This document shows positions 18,003 to 26,690 of a stretch of 64,000 nt of DNA, piece after piece (the stretch's first letter is position 1; each line of letters begins with the position of its first letter). The position numbers were made by a program, and so were the translations under genes. The DNA is from DATBLE01 sp963791425 (GTDB lineage: Bacteria > Actinomycetota > Thermoleophilia > Gaiellales > Gaiellaceae). The notes below the pieces were generated by a model. That model did no database searches. It was not told the DNA's origin and saw only the letters and a list, made by a program, of their open reading frames with translations. The stretch lies in the NCBI GenBank assembly GCA_963791425.1, contig CAWBSE010000003.1, positions 372,001 through 436,000 on the forward strand, in the 5' to 3' direction.

Positions 18003-19373
18003 CTGACCGGAGCGCGCCTTTCGCGCCACGGCCGCGCCTGCTCGAGCTGCGCGGAGACGCGAATCAGCGTCGCCTCGTCCGCCGGGCGGCCGACGAGCTG
18101 GGTGCCGATCGGCAGGCCGTCCTCACTCCAGAACAGGGGCAACGAGACGGCGGGGAGGCCGGTGATGTTCGCCACCTGGGTGAACGGCGTGAAGCGCCCG
18201 GCGTTGGCGAACTGCACCCACGGGTCGTCGTCCTCGAGCGCGCCGATCCCCACCGGCGGCTGCGCGAGCGTCGGCGTCAGGAGCAGGTCGTAGTCGTCGA
18301 AGAACGCGACGATCCGGCGCGAGATGTTCTTCAGCCCGACCGTCGCCTGGACGTAGCCGACCGAGCCCAGGTGGGAGGCCGCCTCGATCAGGGCGCGCGT
18401 CTCCGGCTCGAAGAGCTCCGCGGACTGCGGGTACAGCGCCGGCCCCACCGTCCAGACCTTCATGAACATGCCGAACAGCTGGTCGTCGCCCCAGGCCGGC
18501 GTCGCCTCCTCGACCGTGTGGCCGAGCTCCGTGAGCAGCGCGGCGGCGTCCTCGACGGCGGCGAGGCATTCCGGCGCGACCGGTGCGTCGATCGGCGGAG
18601 TCGTCGTCACCGCGACGCGCAGCCTCCCTGGCTCGCGGCCGACCTCGTCGGCGAACGGCCGCTCGGGCGGCGGCGCCCAGTACGCGTCGCCGGTCTCGTA
18701 CCCGGCCATCACGTCCAGGATGGCGGCCGCGTCGGCGACCGACCGCGTCAGCGGACCGCTCGTCGAGAACCCCTCGAGCCCGCCGTAGGGCGCCGGTGAG
18801 ACCCGCCCACGCGCCGGCTTGATCCCGTACAGGCCGCAGCACGACGCCGGGATCCGGATCGAACCTCCGCCGTCGCTTCCCTGCGCAGCCGGCGCGAGGC
18901 CCGCCGCCACGGCCGCCGCCGCGCCCCCACTCGAGCCGCCCGGCGTCCGGGACGTGTCCCACGGGTTGCGGCACGGGCCGTTCAGCTCCGACTCGGTCAC
19001 GGCCGTCAGTCCGAACTCCGGGGTGTTCGTCTTGCCGAGCACGACGAACCCTGCCTCCTTCAGGCGCCGGACGACCGCGCCGTCGAAGTCCGGCACGTAG
19101 TCGGCGAACGCGCGCGACGAGTACGTCGTACGGATGCCGGCGGTCTCGTTCAGATCCTTGATCGGCAGCGGCACGCCGTGGAACGGACCGTCTGCCGGCT
19201 CGGCTGCGCGCGCCTCGTCCGCGCACACGGTCACGTAGGCGTTGATCTCCGGGTCGAGCCGCTCGATCCGCTCGAGGTACAGGTCGATCGAGCTCCGCAG
19301 AGGTGACCTCACCGCGCCGGACGAGGTCGGCCTGCTCGAGCGCGGTCAGGAACGCGACGGCGAGGTCGGTCAC
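17999..19373 (-). CDS. Amidase signature family enzyme, one frameshift
   Basis: Ser-cisSer-Lys amidase (GatA-like family) acting on an amide of unknown structure. The catalytic Lys is in GVPLPIKDLN, and the serine pair is in TPGGSSGGAAAAVAAGLAP followed by GSDGGGSIRIPAS. The GTG at 19373 gives MTDLAVAFLTALEQADLVRRGEVTSAEL; the frame then shifts near 19285, where GAGCTCGATCGACCTG should lead into IDLYLERIERLDP. With that corrected, length is about 457 residues, normal for the family. The start overlaps the fbiC stop (GTGA), so it is co-transcribed with fbiC though no F420 role is known for such amidases. It is not gatA itself: no gatB or gatC is near. Confidence 0.8.
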
Positions 19374-21691
19374 GCGACGGCGAGGCCGGGACGGACGAGC
19401 GTCTTCGGGCGGCGCAGCACGGCGGTGTCGACCGGCGGGTTGAGCGGCTCGACGAGCGGCGCGGCGCCGAACGACGCAGCGACCCGGTCGGGCGCCGGTG
19501 TTCCGTAGAGCGTCGTCCGCATCCGCGGGACGCGGCCCGCGGCGCGAATCGCCTCCTCCATCAGCTCCGGCGGCATCTCCTGGCCGTGGCTCGCCCCGGC
19601 CGCGCGGGAGATCGACTCGTTCATCAGCGTCCCGCCGAGGTCGTTGACGCCGGCGTTCAGCGCGGCGGCGGCGCCGTCCGTCCCGAGCTTCACCCACGAG
19701 GCCTGGATATTCGTGATCCAGGGGTGCAGTGCGAGCCGCCCGACGGCGTGCACGAGCAGAGCCTCACGGAAGGTCGGCCCCGAGCGCGCGACGCCCTTCA
19801 GCCAGATCGGCGCCTCCATGTGGACGAACGGCAGCGGGACGAGCTCGGTGAAGCCGCCGGTGCGCTGCTGGAGCTCGCGGATGCGGAGGAGGTGACGCGC
19901 CCAGCTCCGGGGCGTGTCGACGTGCCCGAACATGATCGTCGCGGTCGAGCGCAGGCCCACCCGGTGCGCCGTCTCGTGCACCTCGAGCCACTGGGCGGTG
20001 TTCACCTTGTCGGGGCACAGCACCGCACGCACCTCGTCGTCGAGGATCTCGGCCGCCGTGCCCGGAAGCGAGGCGAGCCCGACATCGCGCAGGCGCTCGA
20101 GATACGTGTCGAGGGGCTCACCGAGCGTCGCCGCGCCCTGCCACACCTCCAGCGCCGAGAACGCATGGATATGCAGGTCGGGGAGCTCGGCCTTGATCGC
20201 CCTGGCCACCTCGACGTAGTAGTCACCGTCGAAGCCCGGGTGGATGCCGCCCTGGAGGCATACCTCGACCCCGCCGCGCTCCCAGGCCTCGCGCGACCGG
20301 CGGACGATCTCGTCGGTCGGCACGACGTACGCCGGCCCACGCAGGTTCTCGGCGAGCTTTCCCTTCGAGAACGCGCAGAAGCCGCACTTGAAGTAGCAGA
20401 CGTTCGTGTAGTTGATGTTGCGCGTGACCACGTAGCTGACCTCGTCGCCGTTCACCTCGCGGCGCAGGCGGTCGGCCGCGGCAAAGACGCGGTGGAGCTC
20501 GTCCCCGCGCGCCGCGAACAGGCGCGCGATCTCGTCCTCGCCCAGCTCGTCGGCGGTGTCGACCGGCAGCGCGTCGCGGGGAACGAACGGCACGGGCGTC
20601 TCGGCGCCCGTGTACCAGCCGTCCTCACGGGCGAGCCCGTCGCCGTCGGCCGAGCGGAGCGCCTGGGTGAGCACGCTCGGGGCAAGCCACCGGCCGGAGA
20701 GGAACTCGGGGTAGACAGGCAGACGCGGCGCGAGCGCGAGACCGGCGGCCTCGGTGCCGGCGCGCAGCCGCTCGATCTCCGGCCAGGGCGCCTCAGGGTT
20801 GACGTGGTCGATCGTCACCGGCGAGACACCGCCCCAGTCGTCGATCCCAGCCTCGAGCAGGCGGGGGAAGTCGTCGTAGCTCAGGTTCGGCGGGCACTGG
20901 ACGTGGACGTCCTCCGGCAGCGTCAGCCGGGCGACCGCCGCCGTCCAGAGCAGATCGTCGAGCGACGGCTCGGGGTGCTCCGCCATCTTCGTACCGGGCT
21001 TCGCCCGGAAGTTCTGGACGATCACTTCCTGGATGTGCCCGTGCTCGCGGTGGAGCGCGGCGATCGCCTCCAGCGCCTCGATCCGCTCCTCACGCGTCTC
21101 GCCGATTCCGATCAGGATCCCCGTCGTGAACGGCACGCGCTCCTTGCCGGCGAGGCGGAGCGTCTCCAGCCGGGCGGCGGGGCGCTTGTCGGGCGAGCCG
21201 AAGTGCGGACCGCCGCGCTCCGAGAGCCGGTCGGAGACGGTCTCGAGCATGATCCCCTGCGAGGCGGTGACCTCGCGCAGCATTGCCAGCTCGTCGCGCG
21301 TCAGCACGCCCGGGTTCGCGTGCGGCAGGAGGCCCGTCTCCTCGAGCACGAGCTCGCACATGCGCGCGAGGTACTCGATCGTCGTCTCGCAGCCGAGTGC
21401 GGCGAGCTCCTCGCGCGCGACGCGGTAGCGGCGCTCCGGCTTGTCGCCGAGCGTGAACAGCGCCTCCTTGCAACCGGCGGCGGCGCCCGCACGCGCGATC
21501 TCGAGCACCTCGTCGGGCGTCAGGTACGCGCGCTCGCCACGCTTCGGCGGGCCGGCGAACGTGCAGTAGTGGCAGACGTCCCGGCAGAGCTTCGTCAGCG
21601 GGATGAAGACCTTGGGCGAATAGGTGACGACCGGGCCGCGGCGCAGGCCTCTGGCCTCGGAGAGGAGCTCCTCGAGGGGCCGGTCGAGCAC
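19370..21691 (-). CDS. fbiC: 7,8-didemethyl-8-hydroxy-5-deazariboflavin (FO) synthase, fused CofG-CofH
   Basis: 773-residue bifunctional radical-SAM enzyme that makes FO, the deazaflavin core of F420, from tyrosine and a pyrimidine of the riboflavin route. Both halves carry a CX3CX2C cluster: C36/C40/C43 in KLCRDVCHYC (CofG half) and C432/C436/C439 in NVCYFKCGFC (CofH half). The GTG at 21691 is chosen because it starts the conserved LDRPLEELLSEARGL; longer frames continue upstream into antisense of cofC. Fusion of the two halves is typical of actinobacteria. It is divergent from cofC with 35 nt between starts and overlaps the amidase by 4 nt. Confidence 0.95.
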   Translation of the reverse strand: MLDRPLEELLSEARGLRRGPVVTYSPKVFIPLTKLCRDVCHYCTFAGPPKRGERAYLTPDEVLEIARAGAAAGCKEALFTLGDKPERRYRVAREELAALGCETTIEYLARMCELVLEETGLLPHANPGVLTRDELAMLREVTASQGIMLETVSDRLSERGGPHFGSPDKRPAARLETLRLAGKERVPFTTGILIGIGETREERIEALEAIAALHREHGHIQEVIVQNFRAKPGTKMAEHPEPSLDDLLWTAAVARLTLPEDVHVQCPPNLSYDDFPRLLEAGIDDWGGVSPVTIDHVNPEAPWPEIERLRAGTEAAGLALAPRLPVYPEFLSGRWLAPSVLTQALRSADGDGLAREDGWYTGAETPVPFVPRDALPVDTADELGEDEIARLFAARGDELHRVFAAADRLRREVNGDEVSYVVTRNINYTNVCYFKCGFCAFSKGKLAENLRGPAYVVPTDEIVRRSREAWERGGVEVCLQGGIHPGFDGDYYVEVARAIKAELPDLHIHAFSALEVWQGAATLGEPLDTYLERLRDVGLASLPGTAAEILDDEVRAVLCPDKVNTAQWLEVHETAHRVGLRSTATIMFGHVDTPRSWARHLLRIRELQQRTGGFTELVPLPFVHMEAPIWLKGVARSGPTFREALLVHAVGRLALHPWITNIQASWVKLGTDGAAAALNAGVNDLGGTLMNESISRAAGASHGQEMPPELMEEAIRAAGRVPRMRTTLYGTPAPDRVAASFGAAPLVEPLNPPVDTAVLRRPKTLVRPGLAVA

Positions 21692-21726
21692 CCGGTGAGC
21701 ATACGTGCCGACGGTAGGCTCACGGG

Positions 21727-22272
21727 ATGGACGCCCACGTTCTGGTGCCGCTGAAGGCGATGGATCCCAAGAGTCGCCTGGCGGGCGAGCTCGATCTCGA
21801 GCAGCGCGCGGAGCTGATGGCGTCGCTGCTCGCGCACGTCGTCGGCGTGGTCCGGGAAACGGGCGTCGACCGGGTGACAGTCGTCTGTAAGGAACCGCTC
21901 GACGGATACGAGGTCTGGCAGGACGGCGGGCTGCCCTGGAACGACGCAATCGCGGAGGCGATGGGTCGCGTGACCGCGCCACTCGCAGCCGTGATTTCGG
22001 CCGACCTTCCGCTGCTGCGATCCGACGAGGTCGAGGAACTGCTCGGGGCAACCCCCGAGCGCGGAATCGCGATTGCCCGCGCGCAGGACGGCGGCACGAA
22101 CGCCGTCGCGATGCGGCCGCCGGGCCTCGTCCAGACCCACTTCGGCGAGCCGCAGAGCGCCGCGGTGCACGCCGCGCTCGGCGTCGACCACGTCGTCCTC
22201 GACCTGCCCGGGCTCGCCTTCGACGTCGACACCCCCGCCGATCTGGCCAAGATGGGCGCGGCATGCCGCTGA
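21727..22272 (+). CDS. cofC: 2-phospho-L-lactate / phosphoenolpyruvate guanylyltransferase
   Basis: 181 residues, CofC/FbiD family. It activates phospholactate or phosphoenolpyruvate with GTP for CofD in F420 synthesis. The nucleotidyltransferase start VLVPLKAMDPKSRLAGEL is the family's loop; SADLPLLRSDEVEELL binds nucleotide and metal, followed by DGGTNAVAMRPP. The ATG at 21727 lies 35 nt from the divergent fbiC start. Its last 10 nt overlap the next gene, an F420-dependent dehydrogenase, so cofactor-making and cofactor-using enzymes are coupled. Confidence 0.92.
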   Translation: MDAHVLVPLKAMDPKSRLAGELDLEQRAELMASLLAHVVGVVRETGVDRVTVVCKEPLDGYEVWQDGGLPWNDAIAEAMGRVTAPLAAVISADLPLLRSDEVEELLGATPERGIAIARAQDGGTNAVAMRPPGLVQTHFGEPQSAAVHAALGVDHVVLDLPGLAFDVDTPADLAKMGAACR

Positions 22273-23264
22273 AACTCGGGTACAAGGCGTCCGCCGAGCA
22301 GTTCCCGCCGCGCCGGCTGCTCGACCTCTCGGTCGAGGCCGAGCGGCTCGGGCTCGAGCTCGTCGGCATCTCCGACCACTTCCAGCCGTTCCGGCACACC
22401 GACGGCCACGGCCCGGCCTGCCTGCCCTGGCTCGGCGCGCTCGGCGAGCGCACGGAGAGCGCGCTGCTCGGCACCAGCGTGCTGACGCCGACGATGCGCT
22501 ACCACCCGTCGATGATCGCCCAGGCGTTCGCGACGCTCGCCTGCCTCAACCCCGGCCGGATCTGGCTCGGCGTCGGCACGGGCGAGTCGCTGAACGAGAC
22601 GCCAGCGACGGGCGCCGAGTGGCCGGGCGCGAAGGAGCGCCGCATGCGTCTCGCGGAGGCGATCGACCTGATGCGCCGCCTCTGGACCGAGGAGCGGCTC
22701 ACGTTCGAGGGCGAGTACTACCGCACCGAGAAGGCGACGATCTACGACCGCCCCGACGAGCCGGTGCCGATCTACATCGCCGCATCGGGGCCGCTGGCCG
22801 CGAAGCTGGCCGGGCGCACGGGCGACGGGTTCATCATGACGAGCGGCAAGGCACGCGAGCTCTACGAGGAGCTCGGCGCGGCGATGGAGGAAGGTGCGCG
22901 CGACGCCGGCCGCGACCCGGCAGGCGTCGTCCGGATGATGGAGATCAAGGTTTCCTACGACCACGACCTCGACTACGCGAGGGAGGCGTGCGAGTACTGG
23001 GCGCCGCTGGCGCTGACGCCCGAGCAGAAGCGCGACACCGAGGATCCGATCGAGCTCGAGCGGCTCGCATACGAGAACCCCGGCATCGCCCAGCGGCGCT
23101 TTATCGTCTCGAACGACCCCGACGAGGTGGTCGAGCGGATCGGCGACTACGTTGCGCTCGGCTTCGACCATCTGGTCTTTCACGCGCCGGGCGACGACCA
23201 GCTGCGCTTCCTCGACCAGTTCTGCCGCGACGTCGTGCCGCGGCTGCGCGAGCGCTACGCCTGA
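22263..23264 (+). CDS. fgd: F420-dependent glucose-6-phosphate dehydrogenase-like LLM oxidoreductase
   Basis: 333 residues, luciferase-like TIM-barrel. It matches mycobacterial Fgd closely in motif order: LGYKASAEQFPPR, ISDHFQPFRHTDGH, LGTSVLTPTMRYHP, GVGTGESLNE, FIMTSGKARELYEE and HLVFHAPGDDQLRFL. In Fgd1 of M. tuberculosis active-site residues are His40, Trp44 and Glu109; here His39 and the Glu are kept but the Trp position is Phe43. The lysine of the TSGK phosphate site is present. The likely role is reducing F420 with a sugar phosphate, but the Trp change leaves substrate open. The ATG overlaps cofC by 10 nt; the 3' end overlaps the converging GGDEF gene by 10 nt. Confidence 0.85.
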   Translation: MPLKLGYKASAEQFPPRRLLDLSVEAERLGLELVGISDHFQPFRHTDGHGPACLPWLGALGERTESALLGTSVLTPTMRYHPSMIAQAFATLACLNPGRIWLGVGTGESLNETPATGAEWPGAKERRMRLAEAIDLMRRLWTEERLTFEGEYYRTEKATIYDRPDEPVPIYIAASGPLAAKLAGRTGDGFIMTSGKARELYEELGAAMEEGARDAGRDPAGVVRMMEIKVSYDHDLDYAREACEYWAPLALTPEQKRDTEDPIELERLAYENPGIAQRRFIVSNDPDEVVERIGDYVALGFDHLVFHAPGDDQLRFLDQFCRDVVPRLRERYA

Positions 23265-25828
23265 GAAATATGCAGCGCCAGGCTGGCCTGGTTGGCCATG
23301 CCCGCGAGCAGGCGGAGCTTGCGCTCCGGGAACGCTTCGGGCGCCGCGGCGACGATGCAGCCGATCCGGCCGGACGGAAGCACGACGGGCGCGACCGCGA
23401 GCGGATCCTCGCCCGCCGAGACCATGTCCACCGTGCCCGGCTCGAGCACGAACGGCTCGCCGCGCTCGAGGGCCTGGCGCGCGCCCGCGAACTCGACGAC
23501 GCTCCCGATCGGCACGATCGGCACCGCCCCGTCGTCGCGCCACGCCGCCTCGATCGCGAACGATCCGGGACGGCCGCGCTCGAGCCACAACCAGGTGCGG
23601 GGCGAGCCGAGCATCTCGCCGGCGAGCTCGACGATCCGGCGGCGCAGCTCCGCGGAGCTCGTCCCGACCAGCCGTCGGGAGAACTCCAGCAGCGCGCCGG
23701 TCACCTCGGCGCTCTCCTGCTCCGAGCGGAGCAGGGCGGTCTTCTGCAGCGCGACGGACGCGCGGTACGAGAGCCCCTCGAGCAGGCGCATCCGCTCGTC
23801 GGTGAAGTGGCCCACATCGCCCTCCGGCGCCCGCACGGTGATCCATCCGCGCACGCCGTAGCCGGCGCTCAGCGGCGCGATCGCGGAGGCGCTGAGCGGG
23901 CTATCGCCGGCGTCGTCGACGATGATCTGCCGGAACACGTCGGCGTCGATCGTGAAGGGCGTCTTGTGGCCGTCGATCAGCCGCGCCGCTGCCACTCGGC
24001 TGGTGCGCAGCCCGGGGATCCCGGCCGTGCCTGGATCGTGCGAATAGCCGACAGCGGCCAGGCAGCGGAAGTTCGCCGCGTGAACGTCCTCGACCCAGAG
24101 CGAGACCTGGAGGACGTCCATCAGGCGCGAGATCGTCCGAACGGTCTCCGCGCCGATCGCCTCGACCGAGCCGGCGGCGGAGACGGCGTCGGCGAACTCG
24201 AGCCAGGCCGTCGCGTTCTTGGCCTCGCGCCGAGCCGACGCGTAGAGGCGTGCATTCTCGAGCGCGACCGCCGCGTGCCCGGCGACGACCTCGAGCAGCC
24301 GCAGGTCGTCGTCGTCGAACTGCCCGACGCCGAGCTTGGCCAGCGTGATCGCGCCGATCACGTTCGACCCGTGCCGCAGCGGAACGGACGCGATCGACTC
24401 GTCGGCGCGGACCTCGGTCATCTGTTTGCAGATCTCGGAGTCGAGAGCGTTGGCGACCAGCAGCGGCTTTCCGGTCTCGGCGACGTGTCCTGTGATGCCC
24501 TCGCCGACGGCGAACTCGAGCCGTTCCCGGCCCTCCGTCTCCAGCTGGCCCCGAACGGCGACCGGCAACAGCCGGTCCCCGTCGCGCAGGTAGACGATGC
24601 AGTTCTGGTAGTCGATCAGCATCCGCAGCTCGTCGACGATCGCCTCGCCGATCTCGGTCACGTCGTTGAGCCGGTTCAGCTTGCGCGCAAGGCTCTGGAG
24701 CAGCTTCAGATGGGCGATCGAGCGCAGATCACGACCGGCGTCCTCGTCCTGCGGGCGGACCGCGCCCGTCTCCCGGAAGATCACCACCTGATCCTTGCCC
24801 TGTGCCTTCGCGGTCATCATCGCGGCCTCGGCGCATGCGACCAGTTCGCGCGCGTTCATGGCGTGCTCCGGCCCGACGGCGACTCCTACCGACAGCGTGA
24901 TGTCTCCCGCTGCGTCCGTCGATGCTCGCGCCAGCCTGTCCCGCACACGCGCAGTGAGCCCGAGCGCGTCGTCCGAGCCGTACGACGGCAGGATCACGGC
25001 GAACTCCTCGCCGCCGACCCGGCAGACGACGTCGGAGCCGCGCACCGTCTCGCGAAGCACCTCGGCGATCGCCTGCAGCACCTCGTCGCCCTCGCCGTGC
25101 CCGCAGACGTCGTTCACGCGCTTGAAGTCGTCGATGTCGAGCATCATCAGCGCGACCGTGTCGTGCGTCCGGCCTGCGCGGTTGAGCTCGGCCCGTAGAC
25201 GCTCGTGGAAGTAACGGTGGTTGTAGAGGCCCGTGAGTGAGTCGGTGTGTGCGAGATGCTCGAGCCGCGCCCGGATCTGCGCGTTGTCGAGGGCGAGAGC
25301 CGCGGCGTCGCCGAACCACCGCGCAAGCTCGAACTCGTCGTCGCTGAACGGCGCGTCCCCGCCCACGCGGTACATGTTCAGGGCGCCCTTCAGCGAGCCG
25401 CGCGCAACGAGCGGGACGGTGATCAGCGCCTCCGGATCGGCCGGTGTCCCCGGTACGAAGGCGACCCGCGGGTCGAGATGCGCCTGGTTGGTGAGCACAG
25501 GGCTGCGGTGCGCGACCGCCCAGCCGGTGATCCCCTGGCCGTACGGGATCGTGCTGGCGAGCACCTCGGCCGCCCACGCGCCGCCCGCGAAGACGGGTAC
25601 GAGCTCCCGGCATTTGTCGTCGGCCTCGTAGATGTGGAGGTCGTGATAGGGAATCAACTCGCCGAGCGTGTCGGCGATGCGGTCGAGCAGCGCCTCGGGG
25701 CTCTGCTCCGACAGCACCTCGTGGAAGACGGCGGCAAGACGGCGGTACGACTCGACCAGCGCCTCCGGGCGCGCAGCGACGAACCTCTCGGGCTCCGGGT
25801 CCGGGACGAGCGCCGCATTGACTGCCAC
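23255..25828 (-). CDS. GAF-GGDEF-GAF-GAF-GAF diguanylate cyclase
   Basis: 857 residues, GTG start with AAAGGA just upstream. An N-terminal GAF domain spans about 35-195, followed by HTDSLTGLYNHRYFHERL, the entry to a GGDEF domain at about 200-350. Its active site reads GGEEF (272-276), so c-di-GMP synthesis should be possible. Three more GAF domains follow at about 385-540, 560-710 and 730-857 (for example AVGEGITGHVAETGKPLLV in the second). There is no membrane segment, EAL domain or kinase domain. GGDEF placed between GAF domains rather than at the C-terminus is unusual. It lies inside the F420 locus but no known link to F420 exists. Confidence 0.9.
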   Translation of the reverse strand: MAVNAALVPDPEPERFVAARPEALVESYRRLAAVFHEVLSEQSPEALLDRIADTLGELIPYHDLHIYEADDKCRELVPVFAGGAWAAEVLASTIPYGQGITGWAVAHRSPVLTNQAHLDPRVAFVPGTPADPEALITVPLVARGSLKGALNMYRVGGDAPFSDDEFELARWFGDAAALALDNAQIRARLEHLAHTDSLTGLYNHRYFHERLRAELNRAGRTHDTVALMMLDIDDFKRVNDVCGHGEGDEVLQAIAEVLRETVRGSDVVCRVGGEEFAVILPSYGSDDALGLTARVRDRLARASTDAAGDITLSVGVAVGPEHAMNARELVACAEAAMMTAKAQGKDQVVIFRETGAVRPQDEDAGRDLRSIAHLKLLQSLARKLNRLNDVTEIGEAIVDELRMLIDYQNCIVYLRDGDRLLPVAVRGQLETEGRERLEFAVGEGITGHVAETGKPLLVANALDSEICKQMTEVRADESIASVPLRHGSNVIGAITLAKLGVGQFDDDDLRLLEVVAGHAAVALENARLYASARREAKNATAWLEFADAVSAAGSVEAIGAETVRTISRLMDVLQVSLWVEDVHAANFRCLAAVGYSHDPGTAGIPGLRTSRVAAARLIDGHKTPFTIDADVFRQIIVDDAGDSPLSASAIAPLSAGYGVRGWITVRAPEGDVGHFTDERMRLLEGLSYRASVALQKTALLRSEQESAEVTGALLEFSRRLVGTSSAELRRRIVELAGEMLGSPRTWLWLERGRPGSFAIEAAWRDDGAVPIVPIGSVVEFAGARQALERGEPFVLEPGTVDMVSAGEDPLAVAPVVLPSGRIGCIVAAAPEAFPERKLRLLAGMANQASLALHISQA

Positions 25829-25851
25829 CGTCCTTTCGATATCGGCAGGGG

Positions 25852-25888
25852 GACCAGACCGATGCCGCCCCGAACGAGGGATCTGGTC
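25852..25888 (-). terminator. Hairpin at the 3' end of cofE (weak terminator candidate)
   Basis: Seven-base arms GACCAGA (25852-25858) and TCTGGTC (25882-25888) pair perfectly across a 23-nt loop. The right arm overlaps the cofE stop codon. No T-run follows on the minus strand, so intrinsic termination is doubtful. Confidence 0.25.
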
Positions 25889-26690
25889 AGCGGAAGAGGT
25901 CGTGCTCCGGCGGCATCACCAGCTCCGCCGCCGTTCCGGAGCCGGACGCCTGGATGCCGCGGACGACGGCGGCCGGAATGCGCTCGGTCTTGCCCATGAC
26001 CAGCTCGGCGGCTGCGGCGATCTCGTCGGCGATGGCGATCACCGTCGAGTGGAGCTCGTAGCCCGTCGGGTCGTACACGCCGCGCATGTCCCTGAGGACC
26101 TCGATCCCGGCCGCGCCGATCGCGACGTTCGTGATGCCCACGCGCCAGGCGCGTCCGAACGTGTCGGTGACGATCACGCCGAGGGAGCGGTCGGTGCAGG
26201 ACTCGAGCGCGGCACGGAGGCGCGCCGCGGAGGCGTCGGGATCGTCGGGCAGCAGCACGACCGTGTCCGGAGCCGGCGCGTTCGAGGCGTCGACGCCGGC
26301 GGAGGCGCAGACGAAGCCCTGACGCGTCTCGGCGATCACGAGCGGCGGGCGGCTGCGCACCACGCGGGCGGACTCGCGCAGGACGACCTCGATCCGGCGC
26401 GGGTCGCCGTCGTGGCCCGCGAGCTGTGTCGCCTCCTCCGACGGCTCGACCTCGTCGAGTCTGACGACCCGGCCCTCGGCCTTCGACACGACCTTCTGAG
26501 CGATGCAGACGACGTCGCCGTCGTGCAACTCGACGGCGCCGGCGATCAGCGCTGCCAGGTCGTCGCCCTCGACGATCTCCGGCAGCCCCTCGACGGGAAG
26601 AATCGCAATGCCGCCTCCGGCGCCACGACATCGTCTCGCACCAAGATCGACGGCTTCGCCGTCGTCTTTGTACTCGGCTTCGTCTTTCAC
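25887..26690 (-). CDS. cofE: Coenzyme F420-0:L-glutamate ligase
   Basis: 267 residues from the GTG at 26690. CofE (the N-terminal half of mycobacterial FbiB) adds glutamates to F420-0 using GTP. Family blocks: ILPVEGLPEIVEGDDLAALI, VCIAQKVVSKAEGRVV, RQGFVCASAGVDASNA, VIVTDTFGRAWRVGITNVAIG and PTGYELHSTVIAIADEIAAAAEL. It is stand-alone, without the nitroreductase domain fused in mycobacteria. The GTG overlaps the cofD stop (GTGA) but gives about 28 residues of unusual leader, MKDEAEYKDDGEAVDLGARR, before the conserved part. A GGAGG lies just before the conserved ILPV region but only ATT follows it in frame, so the GTG start is kept with reserve. Confidence 0.9.
   Translation of the reverse strand: MKDEAEYKDDGEAVDLGARRCRGAGGGIAILPVEGLPEIVEGDDLAALIAGAVELHDGDVVCIAQKVVSKAEGRVVRLDEVEPSEEATQLAGHDGDPRRIEVVLRESARVVRSRPPLVIAETRQGFVCASAGVDASNAPAPDTVVLLPDDPDASAARLRAALESCTDRSLGVIVTDTFGRAWRVGITNVAIGAAGIEVLRDMRGVYDPTGYELHSTVIAIADEIAAAAELVMGKTERIPAAVVRGIQASGSGTAAELVMPPEHDLFR

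Noticed and set aside
17999..19373. Reading the amidase as GatA of the tRNA-dependent amidotransferase
   Set aside because: No gatB or gatC nearby, coupling to fbiC, and the amidase signature is shared by many non-GatA enzymes.
21692..22474. Upstream extension of fbiC past 21691
   Set aside because: The extra residues are antisense to cofC and basic/low-complexity. The conserved FbiC N-terminus begins at the GTG.
22073..25198. A 1041-codon plus-strand frame across cofC, fgd and the GGDEF gene
   Set aside because: It runs in the wrong frame over two real genes and antisense to a third; composition is His/Arg/Pro-rich and motif-free.
26640..26670. GACGGC-GAA-GCCGTC hairpin as a terminator between cofD and cofE
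   Set aside because: It lies inside the probable cofE coding leader and no T-run follows on the minus strand.
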